Assembly (NCBI RefSeq): GCF_001729245.1
Contig: NZ_CP015217.1
Span: 1,924,001-1,988,000 of the forward strand
DNA length: 64,000 nt
Source: Leptospira tipperaryensis
GTDB taxonomy: Bacteria > Spirochaetota > Leptospiria > Leptospirales > Leptospiraceae
Direction: 5' to 3'
Positions 29,543 to 45,176 of the stretch are shown piece by piece. Every line of letters starts with the position of its first letter. The first letter of the stretch is position 1. A program made the translations under genes and the position numbers. The notes under the pieces were generated by a model that made no database searches, was not told where the DNA came from, and saw only the letters and a program-made list of their open reading frames with translations.

Positions 29543-30586
29543 TTACAAATGACGAAGAACTCGGTTTGCGAGCTGCATCGGGTGATACGCAAAAATGGCT
29601 CTTTGGAAGAATCTCCCGTGAAGGTGTTGACCTTGAAGAGAATATTGTTTTCCGCCCGCTTGTATAAAATCCGAGGCCAAGGGTTCCAATTCTTCCAACT
29701 GAATCCGAAAACGAATTTCTTTCTGAAAAAGTTTAAAAACTTGCTCTTTGGAAGAACTCTTCCACTGAAACGGATCGGGAAGAAGGTTTCGCTCCTTTAG
29801 CCAAAGAGGGAGATTCTTTCGTTCTAGTTTGGTAGGAATGAGGGTTCCTAAATAATAAGATTCCGGATTTTCGAGATCCACATTTTTATCCGGGGTTTCT
29901 CTCAAATAACCTTGTGCGTAGAGATCGCAGAAGGCAAGTTCGGGAGAATACGATTCTTCATAGAATTCTTGCTTGGAAAAGGAAGCGGCCCTGGCTGCGA
30001 CAAAACGGATTTTGATCTTCTTTCTGGTTCCGAAAGGAATCCAAGACACCGGAAGTTTTTCCTTCCATTCTTCCCAGGGAAAAAATTCCTCCCAGAGGAT
30101 CAAGGAATGCAGATACAATCGATACGGATTCGGGGAAGCTGCGCTCAGCAGGTCCGGGCTGGTTGCGTCTAACGTAGAATCGGATTCTTTCTCTGAAATA
30201 TTTTTTTTCCAAGGCTTTCGATGGAGAAAATGAAGTCCGTTTCGCAAAAGTTTCCACGAAAGAAACTTGGCTCGATTGGAAGCGCTCGCTTTTAATTTTT
30301 CGGTAATTTCAATCTTTTGTTTTCCGCCGGCGAAAGAGGAACTTTTGATTTCCACTTCGGTTTCGAATTGAGATGGAATTCCATTCTCCCGCAAGAGCTG
30401 AGTTTGATACAAAAGATTTCCCAATTCTTTTTGATCAACGATCTGTTCTCTTTTGAATTCTTGGTTCAGAATGGGCTGAAGCCGGTGTTCGGCGAGGACG
30501 CTCTTGCTCTGAAAGAACGGAAGTATGTTTACGTTCCAGATTCGATCGATCCAGAGTTGAAATTTTATGAGAGCGAGGCGGAACAT
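29543..30586 (-). CDS. Hypothetical protein, unknown function
   Basis: A 347-residue protein I do not recognise. It has no signal peptide and is rich in aromatic and basic residues. There is a lysine/glutamate-rich middle (KNISEKESDSTL) and several tryptophan clusters (LILWEEFFPWEEWKEKLPVSWIPFG). No metal, nucleotide or catalytic motif is visible. It is convergent with the aminotransferase across an AT-rich 82-base gap and divergent from rpmB. Length and uninterrupted frame support it as a gene. Confidence 0.6.
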   Translation of the reverse strand: MFRLALIKFQLWIDRIWNVNILPFFQSKSVLAEHRLQPILNQEFKREQIVDQKELGNLLYQTQLLRENGIPSQFETEVEIKSSSFAGGKQKIEITEKLKASASNRAKFLSWKLLRNGLHFLHRKPWKKNISEKESDSTLDATSPDLLSAASPNPYRLYLHSLILWEEFFPWEEWKEKLPVSWIPFGTRKKIKIRFVAARAASFSKQEFYEESYSPELAFCDLYAQGYLRETPDKNVDLENPESYYLGTLIPTKLERKNLPLWLKERNLLPDPFQWKSSSKEQVFKLFQKEIRFRIQLEELEPLASDFIQAGGKQYSLQGQHLHGRFFQRAIFAYHPMQLANRVLRHL

Positions 30587-30668
30587 GAGTGAAAGGGTTC
30601 TTTGTTAGTCTTTTTGGAAGCTTTGAGATTCTCCAGTCAAAAAGAAAAAAGTCATTCAAAATCCGCCT

Positions 30669-31016
<348 letters not shown>

Positions 31017-31668
31017 CTCCTCGTTTCTAAAATGGTTTTCCCGAGTCTTTTCTCTTTTGAGAAAAGAATTCGGGGAAGTCGAAACCCCCCTTCACTATAA
31101 AAATGACTATGAGCTCGCGATCGCTGTTATTCTCAGCGCTCAGTGCACGGACGAACGCGTCAATCAAGTCACACCCGCTCTTTTTAAATTCTTTCCAACC
31201 TTAGAATCCTTTGCAAACGCGGACATTCTTGAAATCGAAAAGCTGATCTTCTCCACGGGCTTTTATCACAATAAGGCCAAGTCGATTCAGGGTTTTGCCC
31301 GTAAATTGTTAAACGACTTCCAGGGAAAGATTCCGAACACGATCGCAGAGCTGATTACGCTTCCGGGCTTTGGAAGAAAAACCGCGAACGTGGTTTTATC
31401 GGAAGTGCACGGACTCGTAGAAGGGATCGTAGTCGATACCCACGTCAATCGAATCGCAAAGATTCTCGGACTTACGACAAAGAGCGACCCCGTTCAAGTG
31501 GAAAAGGATCTCATGAATCTTCTTCCCAAAAAATATTGGAGAGATATTTCCTTATATTTGATCTTCTTAGGAAGAAAGAGTTGTAAGGCCCATCGCAGAT
31601 TTTGCGAAGAATGTATTTTAAAAAAAGAATGTCCCTCGTCCTCGTTTGTCAATGGAGCTTAGAAGAAT

Positions 31669-32091
<423 letters not shown>

Positions 32092-32099
32092 TTGTTTTT

Positions 32100-32540
32100 A
32101 TGGCTCCTCGATTTCCCGTCTCCGTAGAAAAAGAACACAAACTCTCCGAACTTATGGAATCTCTTCAGATCAAAGAATCCGATCTGGAAGAAAGTTTTAC
32201 GAGAAGCGGGGGCAAGGGCGGACAAAACGTCAACAAGGTTTCTACCGCGGTTCATCTCAAACACAAGTCGAGCGGAATCGAAATCAAGTGTTCTCTCTAC
32301 AGAACCCAAGGGCTCAACCGATATAAGGCACGAGCCATTCTTTGCGAGAAAATTTTAGAACAAAGACAAAAGGCGAGTTCTACGATTTCCGACGTCCAAA
32401 AAAAGGCGATACGAAACAAACAAAAAGACGCAAAGAGAAAGAAGGAAAAGTATTCCAGAAAAGGACAAAATTCTTCTTCCATTCTTCCGGCAGAGGTTCC
32501 AAACTTTGAAGAAGAAGTTCCCGAAGAGACCAAAGACTAA
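32100..32540 (+). CDS. GGQ release-factor-like protein (ArfB/ICT1-type)
   Basis: A 146-residue protein containing the peptidyl-tRNA hydrolysis domain of class I release factors: SGGKGGQNVNKVSTAVHL with G40-G41-Q42. The stop-codon recognition domains are missing. The C-terminal tail is lysine/arginine rich, then acidic. ArfB/YaeJ and ICT1 have this layout and rescue ribosomes stalled without a stop codon by placing the basic tail in the mRNA channel. Here the tail turns acidic at the very end (FEEEVPEETKD), unlike classical ArfB, so a PrfH-like role is possible. Confidence 0.8.
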   Translation: MAPRFPVSVEKEHKLSELMESLQIKESDLEESFTRSGGKGGQNVNKVSTAVHLKHKSSGIEIKCSLYRTQGLNRYKARAILCEKILEQRQKASSTISDVQKKAIRNKQKDAKRKKEKYSRKGQNSSSILPAEVPNFEEEVPEETKD

Positions 32541-32567
32541 ATTCTAAAAGTCTAATGAATACGCGAC

Positions 32568-34397
<1,830 letters not shown>

Positions 34398-34409
34398 AAA
34401 AACTCTAAA

Positions 34410-34458
34410 ATTCCCTCCGAACCGAACGCAATCGGAACCGTTTTCAGACGGAGGGAAT
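34410..34458 (+). promoter_or_regulatory. Hairpin sequestering the SD of the lamin-tail lipoprotein gene
   Basis: ATTCCCTCCG at 34410-34419 and CGGAGGGAAT at 34449-34458 are perfect 10-base inverted arms around a 29-base loop that itself can pair CCGA with TCGG (34422-34435). The right arm contains the whole SD (GGAGGG) and ends 2 bases before the ATG at 34460. Folding would block ribosome entry. It is not followed by a T run, so it is not a uvrC terminator. Confidence 0.5.
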
Positions 34459-34459
34459 C

Positions 34460-37400
34460 ATGAAACTCAAATCCGTCTTCACTACGTTACTTTCCTTGTG
34501 CGTCTTTACTTCTTGTCCGGGAAAAGGAAGTTCGGCTTTTTTATTGCCGATCGCAAATCCCGGAGAATTCAAACTCTTCTACGAACCCGTGTTTTGGAAC
34601 GGTCAGGAAATTCCAAAACCGATCCTCAAAGAATGGCTTTCGCCCGGTGTTAGAATCCGCTCCGCGTCCGGAATCGCTTGTTTGTCGGCCGGATCCGATT
34701 TTGTATACGGGCTTTCGATCTGTTTTCCCGATCCCCAAGGACAAGTAGATTTAGAAATTCAGAATATTCTAAAATTCTGGAATGAAAATCCGGAAGGCCG
34801 AACCGAATCGGAAGAATTCAATTTTTCAGAACTAGGAAACGGAAGGCTCAAAGTGGAACTCAATCGGGATCTTCTTTCCGATTGTAACGAGGATTGGCTG
34901 ATTCTTTCGGGCGATCCGGATCTCGAGTCTTCCTTAAAAAAGATTCAATTTCCCGAAGCAAATCTAGTTTCAATTTTTTCGGAACAATCGCTCCTTCGTC
35001 CGCATTCTCCAAATGCCGAGGTAGGTTTTAGCATTTTGGCGGGTGCCGGAAGAATGAAGATTTTATTTCATTCTAAAAATCGAATGCGTGCGTTGAACAG
35101 TTTGGTTCTTGAAATTCCGGGAGACGCATCGATTCTTTCCGAATTCTTTCTGGAAATACGAAGAAAAAACTCGGAGGCTTTCGCACTTTGTAAAACGAGG
35201 ATCCCTGAACTAAGCGAAGTATTCGGTGGAAACAATTCTCCCGCGGGAAGATTTCTGGAATTTCAAAATCCTTCTCGGGAACCGATTTGTTTTCAAGATC
35301 TGAGTCTTACCGTCAATTCTAAGTCCTTTCCGATTCAAAAAGGAATCGGTTTTTTGATTCCGGGAGAAACGATTCTTCGTGTCGAAAGTGGAAGTATTCT
35401 TCCCGGAATTGTGATGTCGGATTTTCCTTGGGCGGAGTTAAAAAAGAAAGGAGAATGGATTCTTAAATCTATTTCCGATCAAAAAACGGTCTCCAATCGG
35501 GAAAGAAACTTTCAAGAAGGAGATCGATTTTACTCGAGCGTAGGAAACTACTATTCCGTTTGCGCCAAAGAAGGTTTATTCGAAAGTTCCGATCGACTTT
35601 GTATGAGTCCGGGAATGGCCGGAAGCGCGAAGGATCGGGAAGAATTTTCCTTTTGCGGAATTTCAAATTTTCAAGTGGAAGAGGCCAATCTTACCGGCCT
35701 CAGTCTGAACGATAAGATCGATGAAAAGCAAAAATTTATAGATTTAGAATATTCAGGAAACATAAATTGCAACCCTAACGTTTTGTCTCTCGAAATCGGG
35801 GAGAAAGAATATCCGATTTGGCTTGATCCCGAAACAATTCAGCCAAATTCGATTTTGACGTTGGGAAAACGAGACTGGATACAAAAACGGATTCTTCTTT
35901 CCTGGAACGATCTTTCGGATTCGGTTTTTGGAGATCGAATTCTTTTGAAGGATCGGCTTTTAAAAAAAGAGATCGTCCTTTCTCAGGAAAGAGCGGAGAC
36001 TCCGATTCTTAGAAAAACAAACGGATCTCTGCTCTCGCTCTTATATCGAAATGGAAATTGGATTCCACATCCGATTGTAAAATCCGAATCTCTTTCGCCA
36101 CCGATTCAAGACCTCCATTTCATGAATCCGGGTTTAAAATCGGAATCGGAAGAATCGTATCCAAACGAAAACGCTGAACTTTCCGAACTTTCTTGGATGG
36201 GTTCTTACGACGCCGGAATCGCTGTGAGCGCCGATCGTTTTTTAGAGCTCGATTCTTCCAAACCGACTTCTAAGATTGTAGAGATCGTTTCCGGAACGAA
36301 GAGCTATAGCCTCTTAGTTTCCCTTCCTTCCGGGAAGAATGTCTTTTCGGCTTCAAAGCTCGTTTGTTTTCCGAATGTCGTAACTTGGATCCTACCGGAA
36401 CTGAGCGTTGGTTCTTCGGGAAGAATCCGGATTCTTTCCTTGGACAAAAATTTTGTCGAAGACGAGTTGACTTGGAACGCGCAAGGGCCGGGGATCAACG
36501 CGACCTCGCAGAAGTTGCGAAGGTCAGCTTCCAAGATAAAGACCTTGGCCGGGACTTTTCTCTGGAGAAACAGCTCATTTTCGGATCCGACGGAGAGAAA
36601 GCCGAGTTGTTCTCAAACGGAAGCGAGTCCTGGTTTTGAGAACAGAACTTCTCCGTTTTTTTGGAGAGAAACACAAACAACGGATTCTTTTTCAAACCCG
36701 AACTTGAGTTGGAATCTTCCCAGAGCCGCGGGGATCATTTCAAGTGGAATTCAAGTTCTCACCTTTCAGCCGAGTTTTTCAGAAAGTGCGATTACCGGTG
36801 AATTTCTAAGTCTTTGGTCCTTTCTGAAAACAAAAATATTCGAATCTTGGAATATTCCAAAAAACGCACTTCGATATTTGATACCGAACGGTGGAGAAGA
36901 TCTTGTCGTCCTTCCGGGAAGTTCCGGGATTTTGATTTCATCGGTTTATCCGAATCCCGTCGTTTCTTCCAACGAATGGTTTACGATCTGTAATCACGGA
37001 GCCGATCCGGTCGACGTTCGGACTCTTGAAATTCGCGACAGCTCCGCATCGGATCGCCTCGTGGAATATTCGTTTCGATTTGGAACGGCTCATCCTGTCG
37101 GTTGGGAAACCTACAATCCCGATCCTTACGGTTGGGTTTTTTCGGATCGATTTCTAAAACCCGAGGAATGCGGTTATATCCTTTCGCCGAGCTTTAAAAA
37201 CGAATCCGTTCCGTTTCAGGCGGCAAACTACAGAAAGATTTATACGATCGAAACGACGACTACGATCGGAAACGGAATCGGAAAAAACGAAGGTTTGGAT
37301 TTGTTTCAAGAGATTCAGCAGAGTCTCGTTCACGTTCACAGTTATGGAAATCAGTATTCTCCCTTTCCCTTTGCAGTGGACGCGGATTCAGGAGATCTCA

Positions 37401-37471
37401 TTCTTTTAAGAGAGAATCGGTTCGGAGATTCTATTTTCGATTACGAAGTTCGAAAGAAGGATCTACCATGA
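34460..37471 (+). CDS. Large lipoprotein with lamin-tail-like (LTD) segments
   Basis: A 1003-residue exported protein. The signal peptide ends VFTSC, a lipobox with C19. The body is beta-rich. Three stretches resemble the lamin-tail immunoglobulin-like fold: about residues 260-340 (GRFLEFQNPSREPICFQDLSL then IPGETILRVES), about 425-475 (KFIDLEYSGNINC), and the clearest at about 830-910 (SSVYPNPVVSSNEWFTICNHG then LKPEECGYILS). LTDs occur in bacterial surface proteins, often beside hydrolases. It is the first gene of a three-gene overlapping operon with a barrel and a PLD lipoprotein. Exact function unknown; the LTD call is from pattern, not search. Confidence 0.65.
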   Translation: MKLKSVFTTLLSLCVFTSCPGKGSSAFLLPIANPGEFKLFYEPVFWNGQEIPKPILKEWLSPGVRIRSASGIACLSAGSDFVYGLSICFPDPQGQVDLEIQNILKFWNENPEGRTESEEFNFSELGNGRLKVELNRDLLSDCNEDWLILSGDPDLESSLKKIQFPEANLVSIFSEQSLLRPHSPNAEVGFSILAGAGRMKILFHSKNRMRALNSLVLEIPGDASILSEFFLEIRRKNSEAFALCKTRIPELSEVFGGNNSPAGRFLEFQNPSREPICFQDLSLTVNSKSFPIQKGIGFLIPGETILRVESGSILPGIVMSDFPWAELKKKGEWILKSISDQKTVSNRERNFQEGDRFYSSVGNYYSVCAKEGLFESSDRLCMSPGMAGSAKDREEFSFCGISNFQVEEANLTGLSLNDKIDEKQKFIDLEYSGNINCNPNVLSLEIGEKEYPIWLDPETIQPNSILTLGKRDWIQKRILLSWNDLSDSVFGDRILLKDRLLKKEIVLSQERAETPILRKTNGSLLSLLYRNGNWIPHPIVKSESLSPPIQDLHFMNPGLKSESEESYPNENAELSELSWMGSYDAGIAVSADRFLELDSSKPTSKIVEIVSGTKSYSLLVSLPSGKNVFSASKLVCFPNVVTWILPELSVGSSGRIRILSLDKNFVEDELTWNAQGPGINATSQKLRRSASKIKTLAGTFLWRNSSFSDPTERKPSCSQTEASPGFENRTSPFFWRETQTTDSFSNPNLSWNLPRAAGIISSGIQVLTFQPSFSESAITGEFLSLWSFLKTKIFESWNIPKNALRYLIPNGGEDLVVLPGSSGILISSVYPNPVVSSNEWFTICNHGADPVDVRTLEIRDSSASDRLVEYSFRFGTAHPVGWETYNPDPYGWVFSDRFLKPEECGYILSPSFKNESVPFQAANYRKIYTIETTTTIGNGIGKNEGLDLFQEIQQSLVHVHSYGNQYSPFPFAVDADSGDLILLRENRFGDSIFDYEVRKKDLP

Positions 37472-38880
37472 GGAGGGTTTTAGTATATTCTATATTTATT
37501 ATATATCTACCCCTCTCCGCCGTTGACAAGAATTCTGGTTGGAAGCAGATTTCTTGGTATGGTTGGGGACTCGGAGCGGGTCAGGAAAAACAAGATTCTT
37601 CCGAAAGTTCGAAAGAACGGACGTATCAGGAATTGAGAATAAACGAATCCTTGTTTCATTCGAGTCTGGATCAAAATTTTATTTCCGAACACTGGAGTCT
37701 TAAAATCCAAGGGGATGGATTTGTTTCACCCGAATCCAAGTTTCGCTTTTACTCGGGGCGAGATTTATTTTTTGAACTCAAGAATCAAATCCTTTCTCTT
37801 TCGCTCGGAAGAATTTCCGAAGAAGGAAAACAATCTTCCTTTCGAGATTGGGCCGACGGAACGGATGGAATCGTGTTGCGTGCGAATTTTAGGGAATGGG
37901 GAAAACTTAGGGTCGACCTTTTTGATTTTTACTCCGGTTATCAACTCTTTGAGAAAAACGCCTTTAAGGATACGATCTTAAATACAAAGAGGATAAATTC
38001 GTATTCGTTAGACGAAATACCGGTTGGCAATTTTAATCCCGAAGAATATAGAAATCGATACAGAGGCGGTGTGAGTTATCGATACGAAAGTTCTTTTTTT
38101 GAGACAGGATTTCGCTTTCAGTATTTAAACTTTCAGAACTGGGGAAGATACGGAGACGACCTGCAAATCAGAACCGAATCTTCGGGAGACCGAGACTATC
38201 TTACGCATTCTACGATCGATTTTCATTGGAAGTGGAATTGGTTTCATTGTTTTCTTTCGGGAATTCTTGCGAGAGGTCAGGACAAAACCGGGTGGAACCG
38301 AATTCGAAATTCGGGAAACATTCCGATCACGGGCGAAGCGATTCTTTTCTCTTTGGGTTTTGAAAATTCTCACTGGAAGTTGTACACATTTGGATTTCTT
38401 CCGGATCGAGACCGACGGAAAGAGAACGGTGAAATTTTAGAATTGGGTTTTGTGGGAATCGGATCCAATCCTTCTCCTGTTTTTGCGACCAATCAAAGTC
38501 TGGATTTTTATCCTTCCGCCTGGGTTACGGAGAGAGGACTTGAAAAACAGTTCTCTCTTCAGAGCGGAAAAAGACAAGCCGCTTGGTCCGGAATCAATTT
38601 TGAATATAATAAATCTTTGATTCGATTTCGATTTTTTCTCGCTTCTTATTTTTATCTTCGGGAAGATTCCGGATGTTCCGGGGCTTTGACTCTTTCTCGG
38701 GATTCTTTCCAAAAAGGATATTTTCGGGAAGTGATGTTTCAAACAAATTTATTCTTTCCGACGGAAGACGAGAGGGTTCCGCTTTCATTTTTGAAATTGA
38801 CCTTGGGTGGATGGAAGAGCGACCCCCAGACGGCACAAAAGGAGTTCTTTTTTCAGATTTCATCCGGGGTGATTTTATGA
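37468..38880 (+). CDS. Probable outer-membrane beta-barrel protein
   Basis: A 470-residue protein with a signal peptide (about residues 1-18, ending LPLSA) and then a sequence of alternating polar and hydrophobic residues. It is rich in aromatic girdle residues and turns such as [30 protein letters not shown] and [20 protein letters not shown]. This is the pattern of a 14-18 strand barrel. No family was recognised. It overlaps the LTD gene by 4 bases (ATGA) and the PLD gene by 4 bases. The operon setting suggests it exports, anchors or receives the two lipoproteins, which is inference. Confidence 0.65.
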   Translation: MRRVLVYSIFIIYLPLSAVDKNSGWKQISWYGWGLGAGQEKQDSSESSKERTYQELRINESLFHSSLDQNFISEHWSLKIQGDGFVSPESKFRFYSGRDLFFELKNQILSLSLGRISEEGKQSSFRDWADGTDGIVLRANFREWGKLRVDLFDFYSGYQLFEKNAFKDTILNTKRINSYSLDEIPVGNFNPEEYRNRYRGGVSYRYESSFFETGFRFQYLNFQNWGRYGDDLQIRTESSGDRDYLTHSTIDFHWKWNWFHCFLSGILARGQDKTGWNRIRNSGNIPITGEAILFSLGFENSHWKLYTFGFLPDRDRRKENGEILELGFVGIGSNPSPVFATNQSLDFYPSAWVTERGLEKQFSLQSGKRQAAWSGINFEYNKSLIRFRFFLASYFYLREDSGCSGALTLSRDSFQKGYFREVMFQTNLFFPTEDERVPLSFLKLTLGGWKSDPQTAQKEFFFQISSGVIL

Positions 38881-40651
38881 AAAAGTGTTTTTCCCTTTTT
38901 GTGTTTCTTTTTCTTTTCTCCGCATGCGTCCATAAGGATGAGAATTTTTTATTTTGGACGGACTTTGCTCGACCGCGTGATTTGGAAGCTTTCTTTTCCT
39001 TTCCGGGGCGTTACGTCCCGATTGGTAAAAAACGAAACGTAAGAAATCGTATCTTAAGTTTGATCGGTGAGGCGCAACACTCGATCGATCTCTGGATTTA
39101 TTCCTTTGAGGATTTGGAAATTCTAGAGGAGTTGATTCGTGCGCAGAAAAGAGGAGTAAAGATCCAAATTGTCGCGGATCCTGAGAAAGAATATCCGGAC
39201 GATTTAGTAAGGTTGGGACTTTTTCGAAAATGGGAAAGATCCGGTTTACAACATTCTAAAATACTCATAGTCGATCGTAAGAATGTGTTTTTAGGTTCCG
39301 GAAATTTTACCTGGTATGGTTTAGAGAACGATCTAAACGGTTACGTTTCATTTACGCTCGCTGACGACGAAATTTTAAATTTCTATTCCTTTCTAGAAGA
39401 AGATCCGGGAATTACTTCTCTCGAAATTCCGCCGTTTCTATTTTACATCGCGCCGGAAAAAGGAAGACCGATCCAGAATCTTTTGTTAAGAGAAGTGGAT
39501 CAGACTCAGGATTCCATCCGTTTTCTGATCTTCGATCACTTTGATTCGGTTCTGAGTTCTCGATTGGCTCTCGCAGATCGGAGGGGCGTGAGCGTAAAAG
39601 GAATCTATGACGCTCCCGTAGACGAAGAAGGGAAATTTCTTTCCAACGTTTTGATTCAACCGGATTCTCAGATTTTAGGCGATGGAAACGACGAAACGAT
39701 CTCTTCCGACTCAATCGGGAAGGGAGGACTGTTACATCATAAAACCATGATATTGGATGAAAAAACTCTTCTGAGCGGGTCCTTTAATTTTTCGGTGAGC
39801 GCGAGGGATAACAATCGAGAGATTTTATTCAGAACTAACGATTCTTATCTTTTGCAAGAATATAAGGAAGAATGGAATCGTGTTTTCGAGGGTGCGATTC
39901 CTTACTTACCAGTCTTTCCAAAAAAGAATGACGAGCTTAGTTCGGTCCATTTTGGCTTTCCCGAAGATTCGCTTCCGAACGGGATCGAACAAACGTTTTG
40001 TAGAGAACGTTTTGAAAACGAGGAATCCTTTTATCTCGAATCCGGTCCTGCGTTTTTAAAGTCCATTCTGGAATACGATTTTCAGCCGGGAGAAAGTTGT
40101 AAGCTCGTCAGCGACTTCACTTCTGTTAGTAGCGGTTTTACGGGGAAAAAAACAAATCATCCCATAAAGAGGCCTAACTTTCGCTCTTCTGCGAGAATCT
40201 TTAGCAAGAATGGATTTTTGGTCAAAGACGGGGAACAAATGGAAGCAAAGCCGACTCACTTTGATTTGAAACCGGTATTTCTTTTTGTGCCGGATCTTTT
40301 TTCAACGAGTTCCGGAAACTTGCTTTTGCCTGATTCACTTTCAACGATTGGAAATCCGCTTCGTGTTCTCTATTATCAGAAAGGATCGGGACCGACTTCT
40401 ATCCCTTGGAATCGAATCGGAGCATTTCTAAATGTTTCTTCCTTGTCGACCGAAGGGATGATCTTTTTGGAATACAACTCGGAAATCCTTGGGTTTTGTT
40501 TTCACGAACGCACAAAGAAGGGAACTGAATATACGGAATTGATAAACGAAATGCTTTCCTTTCGAGTGAGCGAGTTGACAACTCAAAAATTTTCAGAAGA
40601 AAAGACTGCGATTCAAAGAAGAAAGGATTTCGGGTCCTACTGCTATCAATA

Positions 40652-40655
<4 letters not shown>
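38877..40655 (+). CDS. Phospholipase D-like lipoprotein with two HKD motifs
   Basis: A 592-residue exported protein. The signal peptide ends LFSAC (lipobox C17). Two complete HxKxxxxD motifs follow: H126-K128-D133 in QHSKILIVD and H287-K289-D294 in [10 protein letters not shown], each followed by the usual G-S-x-N-F pattern (GSGNFT, GSFNFS). PLD enzymes cleave phosphodiesters of phospholipids, cardiolipin synthesis intermediates or nucleic acids; this form resembles the Nuc/PLD nuclease set. The last 280 residues have no recognised domain. ATG 38877 was chosen for its signal peptide; a longer frame reads back into the barrel gene. It overlaps the convergent ligase by 4 bases. Confidence 0.8.
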
Positions 40656-42042
<1,387 letters not shown>

Positions 42043-42086
42043 ATACAGAGGATTCCGGTAAAGTCCGTGATTTTAGGAGATCTTTG

Positions 42087-43388
42087 ATGAGAATTCTTTA
42101 TTTTTCCGATACCTTTTTGCCCAAAGTAGACGGTGTCGCTATTTCTATGAAAAACTTTGCGGAGCTCCTGGCAAAACGAGGACATACGTTCATGATCTGT
42201 TGTCCGCGTTACGGAGAAGGCGACTTTGATCATATCGGAGATTCCATTCAGATCGAAAGATTTCGCAGCGGATATCTTCCGAGTTATCCCGACATCAAAG
42301 TAGTTCTTCCGTCTCCGAGTAAGATCAAAAGAATCATCAAAGAATTCGAACCGGATCTAGTTCACATTCATACTCCGGGTTTGCTCGGTCTTTACGGAAT
42401 CAACGCGACGGAGAAATACGGAATTCCTACGATCGGAACGTATCATACTCTCATGTCGGAACAAGACATGTATCTTTCTTTTTACAGACTTCTTAAGTTG
42501 GATAAACTTTTTTTAAAAGCGAGTAAGTCCGAAAAGAAGCTTAAGATCAAGGATTTAAGTAAGATCGAAAAGTTTGATAAGTTCAATATCCGTAAAAAGA
42601 TCATTCTTAAAATTTCGAACAATATCTATGAACGCTGCGACCTTATCATTTCTCCTTCTCATCTCATCGAAAAACAACTGAGAGAATTCGGACTGAAGAC
42701 AAAGATCGCCGTGATTTCCAACGGACTTGATCTCACGAGTTTTAAAGGAACGATCAAAAAACTTCCGACCTCGCCGAAACTTTTGCACGTGGGAAGAATC
42801 TCCTACGAGAAGAATTGCGACGTGATTCTCAACGCATTTAAGTTGGTTCATGACGAGATTCCGGATTCTACTCTTACGATCATCGGAGACGGACCGGCTC
42901 TTCCTTCTCTGAAAGTGCAGGCGCAGAATTTGGGACTGGAGAATGCGATCACGTTTACGGGCTTTATTAAACGTGAAGAACTTCCCCAGGAATATCCGAA
43001 ATACGATTTGTTTTTGACGGCTTCCACGATGGAAACCCAAGGACTTGTAATCTTAGAATCCGTTGCGTGCGGTCTTCCTGCGGTCGGTGTGGATTCCTTT
43101 GCGATTCCGGAACTCATTCACGACGGAAAGAACGGCTACATCGCAAAACCTTTTGACGTAAAGGGAATCGCCGAAAAAGCGGTTTCGATTCTGAAAGATG
43201 CCGCGCTCTATGAACGTTTCTCCGAAGAATCCATTAAGATTTCCAAAGGTCATGAGATGATGGCCTGCGTCGATAAGATGGAAGAGGTTTATAAAACGAT
43301 CGCGAGCGTGAAAAACAAAAAGAAAAGAAACACACTGATCAATATGTTATTTTCTCTCCCCGATCCTTTGGATCAGTTTTTGCGATTT

Positions 43389-43397
<9 letters not shown>
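42087..43397 (+). CDS. Family 4 glycosyltransferase (GT-B)
   Basis: A 436-residue retaining GT-B glycosyltransferase. The N-terminus [21 protein letters not shown] is typical of lipid-sugar transferases such as mannosyl- or glucosyltransferases making glycolipids. The C-terminal domain has [19 protein letters not shown] and [19 protein letters not shown], with the E-x7-E motif. ATG 42087 has AGGAG upstream; an earlier in-frame ATG at 42027 lacks one and adds residues foreign to the family. It is convergent with the GT9 gene, overlapping by 9 bases. Confidence 0.87.
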
Positions 43398-44446
<1,049 letters not shown>

Positions 44447-44450
<4 letters not shown>

Positions 44451-45049
44451 GATTTTTTGGAATAGAGAGAAGGGTTCAGGTTCTGATCGTTATACATCTT
44501 CATCTGTCTGTAGACCTTGTAAAACTTATCTCCGGACTTCAGATCTTCCAGAAGTTCGTCGAGGCAGGTGGAAAGATCGACCCTTTGTTCGAGTAATACT
44601 TCCAGTTTACGTTTGCAGGTTTGAATATGGGTTTCGTCCACATCCTTTCTCTGGGTTTGTTCTTCCATGTGATAGATCTTGAGTTCGAGAATACTCATCC
44701 TGTCGATGAGCCAAGCGGGGGTTTCGGAGTTCATTCTGGCTCCCGATTTTTTGGGAACCGACTTGAATTCGGAGGAAATTCTATCGTCTAAAATTTCCAC
44801 GAGATCGGTGCGTTCTTGGTTGAGCTTATCGATTTGTCTTTTAAAACCCACCAGGTCTTTATCCGGAAGATCCGGTCTACGGATCTCGTCTTCTACGTGC
44901 CACTGGATCGTATCGATTTGATTTTTGCTATAAAGAATGGATTCTATACTGTCTGAGGGAAACGGATTGGCTGACGTGGCTTCTTTTTTATGCCAGTCTA
45001 CAACGGATTGACGAAAAACGGATACAACTGAGTTCGCTTTCAAGGTCAT
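44447..45049 (-). CDS. DUF4254 family protein
   Basis: A 200-residue soluble, helical protein. WHKKEATSANPF near the N-terminus, HVEDEIRRPD in the middle and WLIDRMSILELKIYHMEEQ fit the DUF4254 family, commonly found beside family-9 glycosyltransferases as here. Its role is not known; the pairing suggests a helper in envelope glycan assembly. It is the first of a two-gene leftward operon. The SD is weak. Confidence 0.75.
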
Positions 45050-45176
45050 TGTGTATAACTTTGTGCGGTAAGCCAGAAAATCAAGAGAAAAGCACGGAAA
45101 GAAAGCCGATTCAAGGAATGGGCATTGAGAAATCCTTTACATTCTCGTCCAATTCCAATAGAGTCACCTGCGTCCT

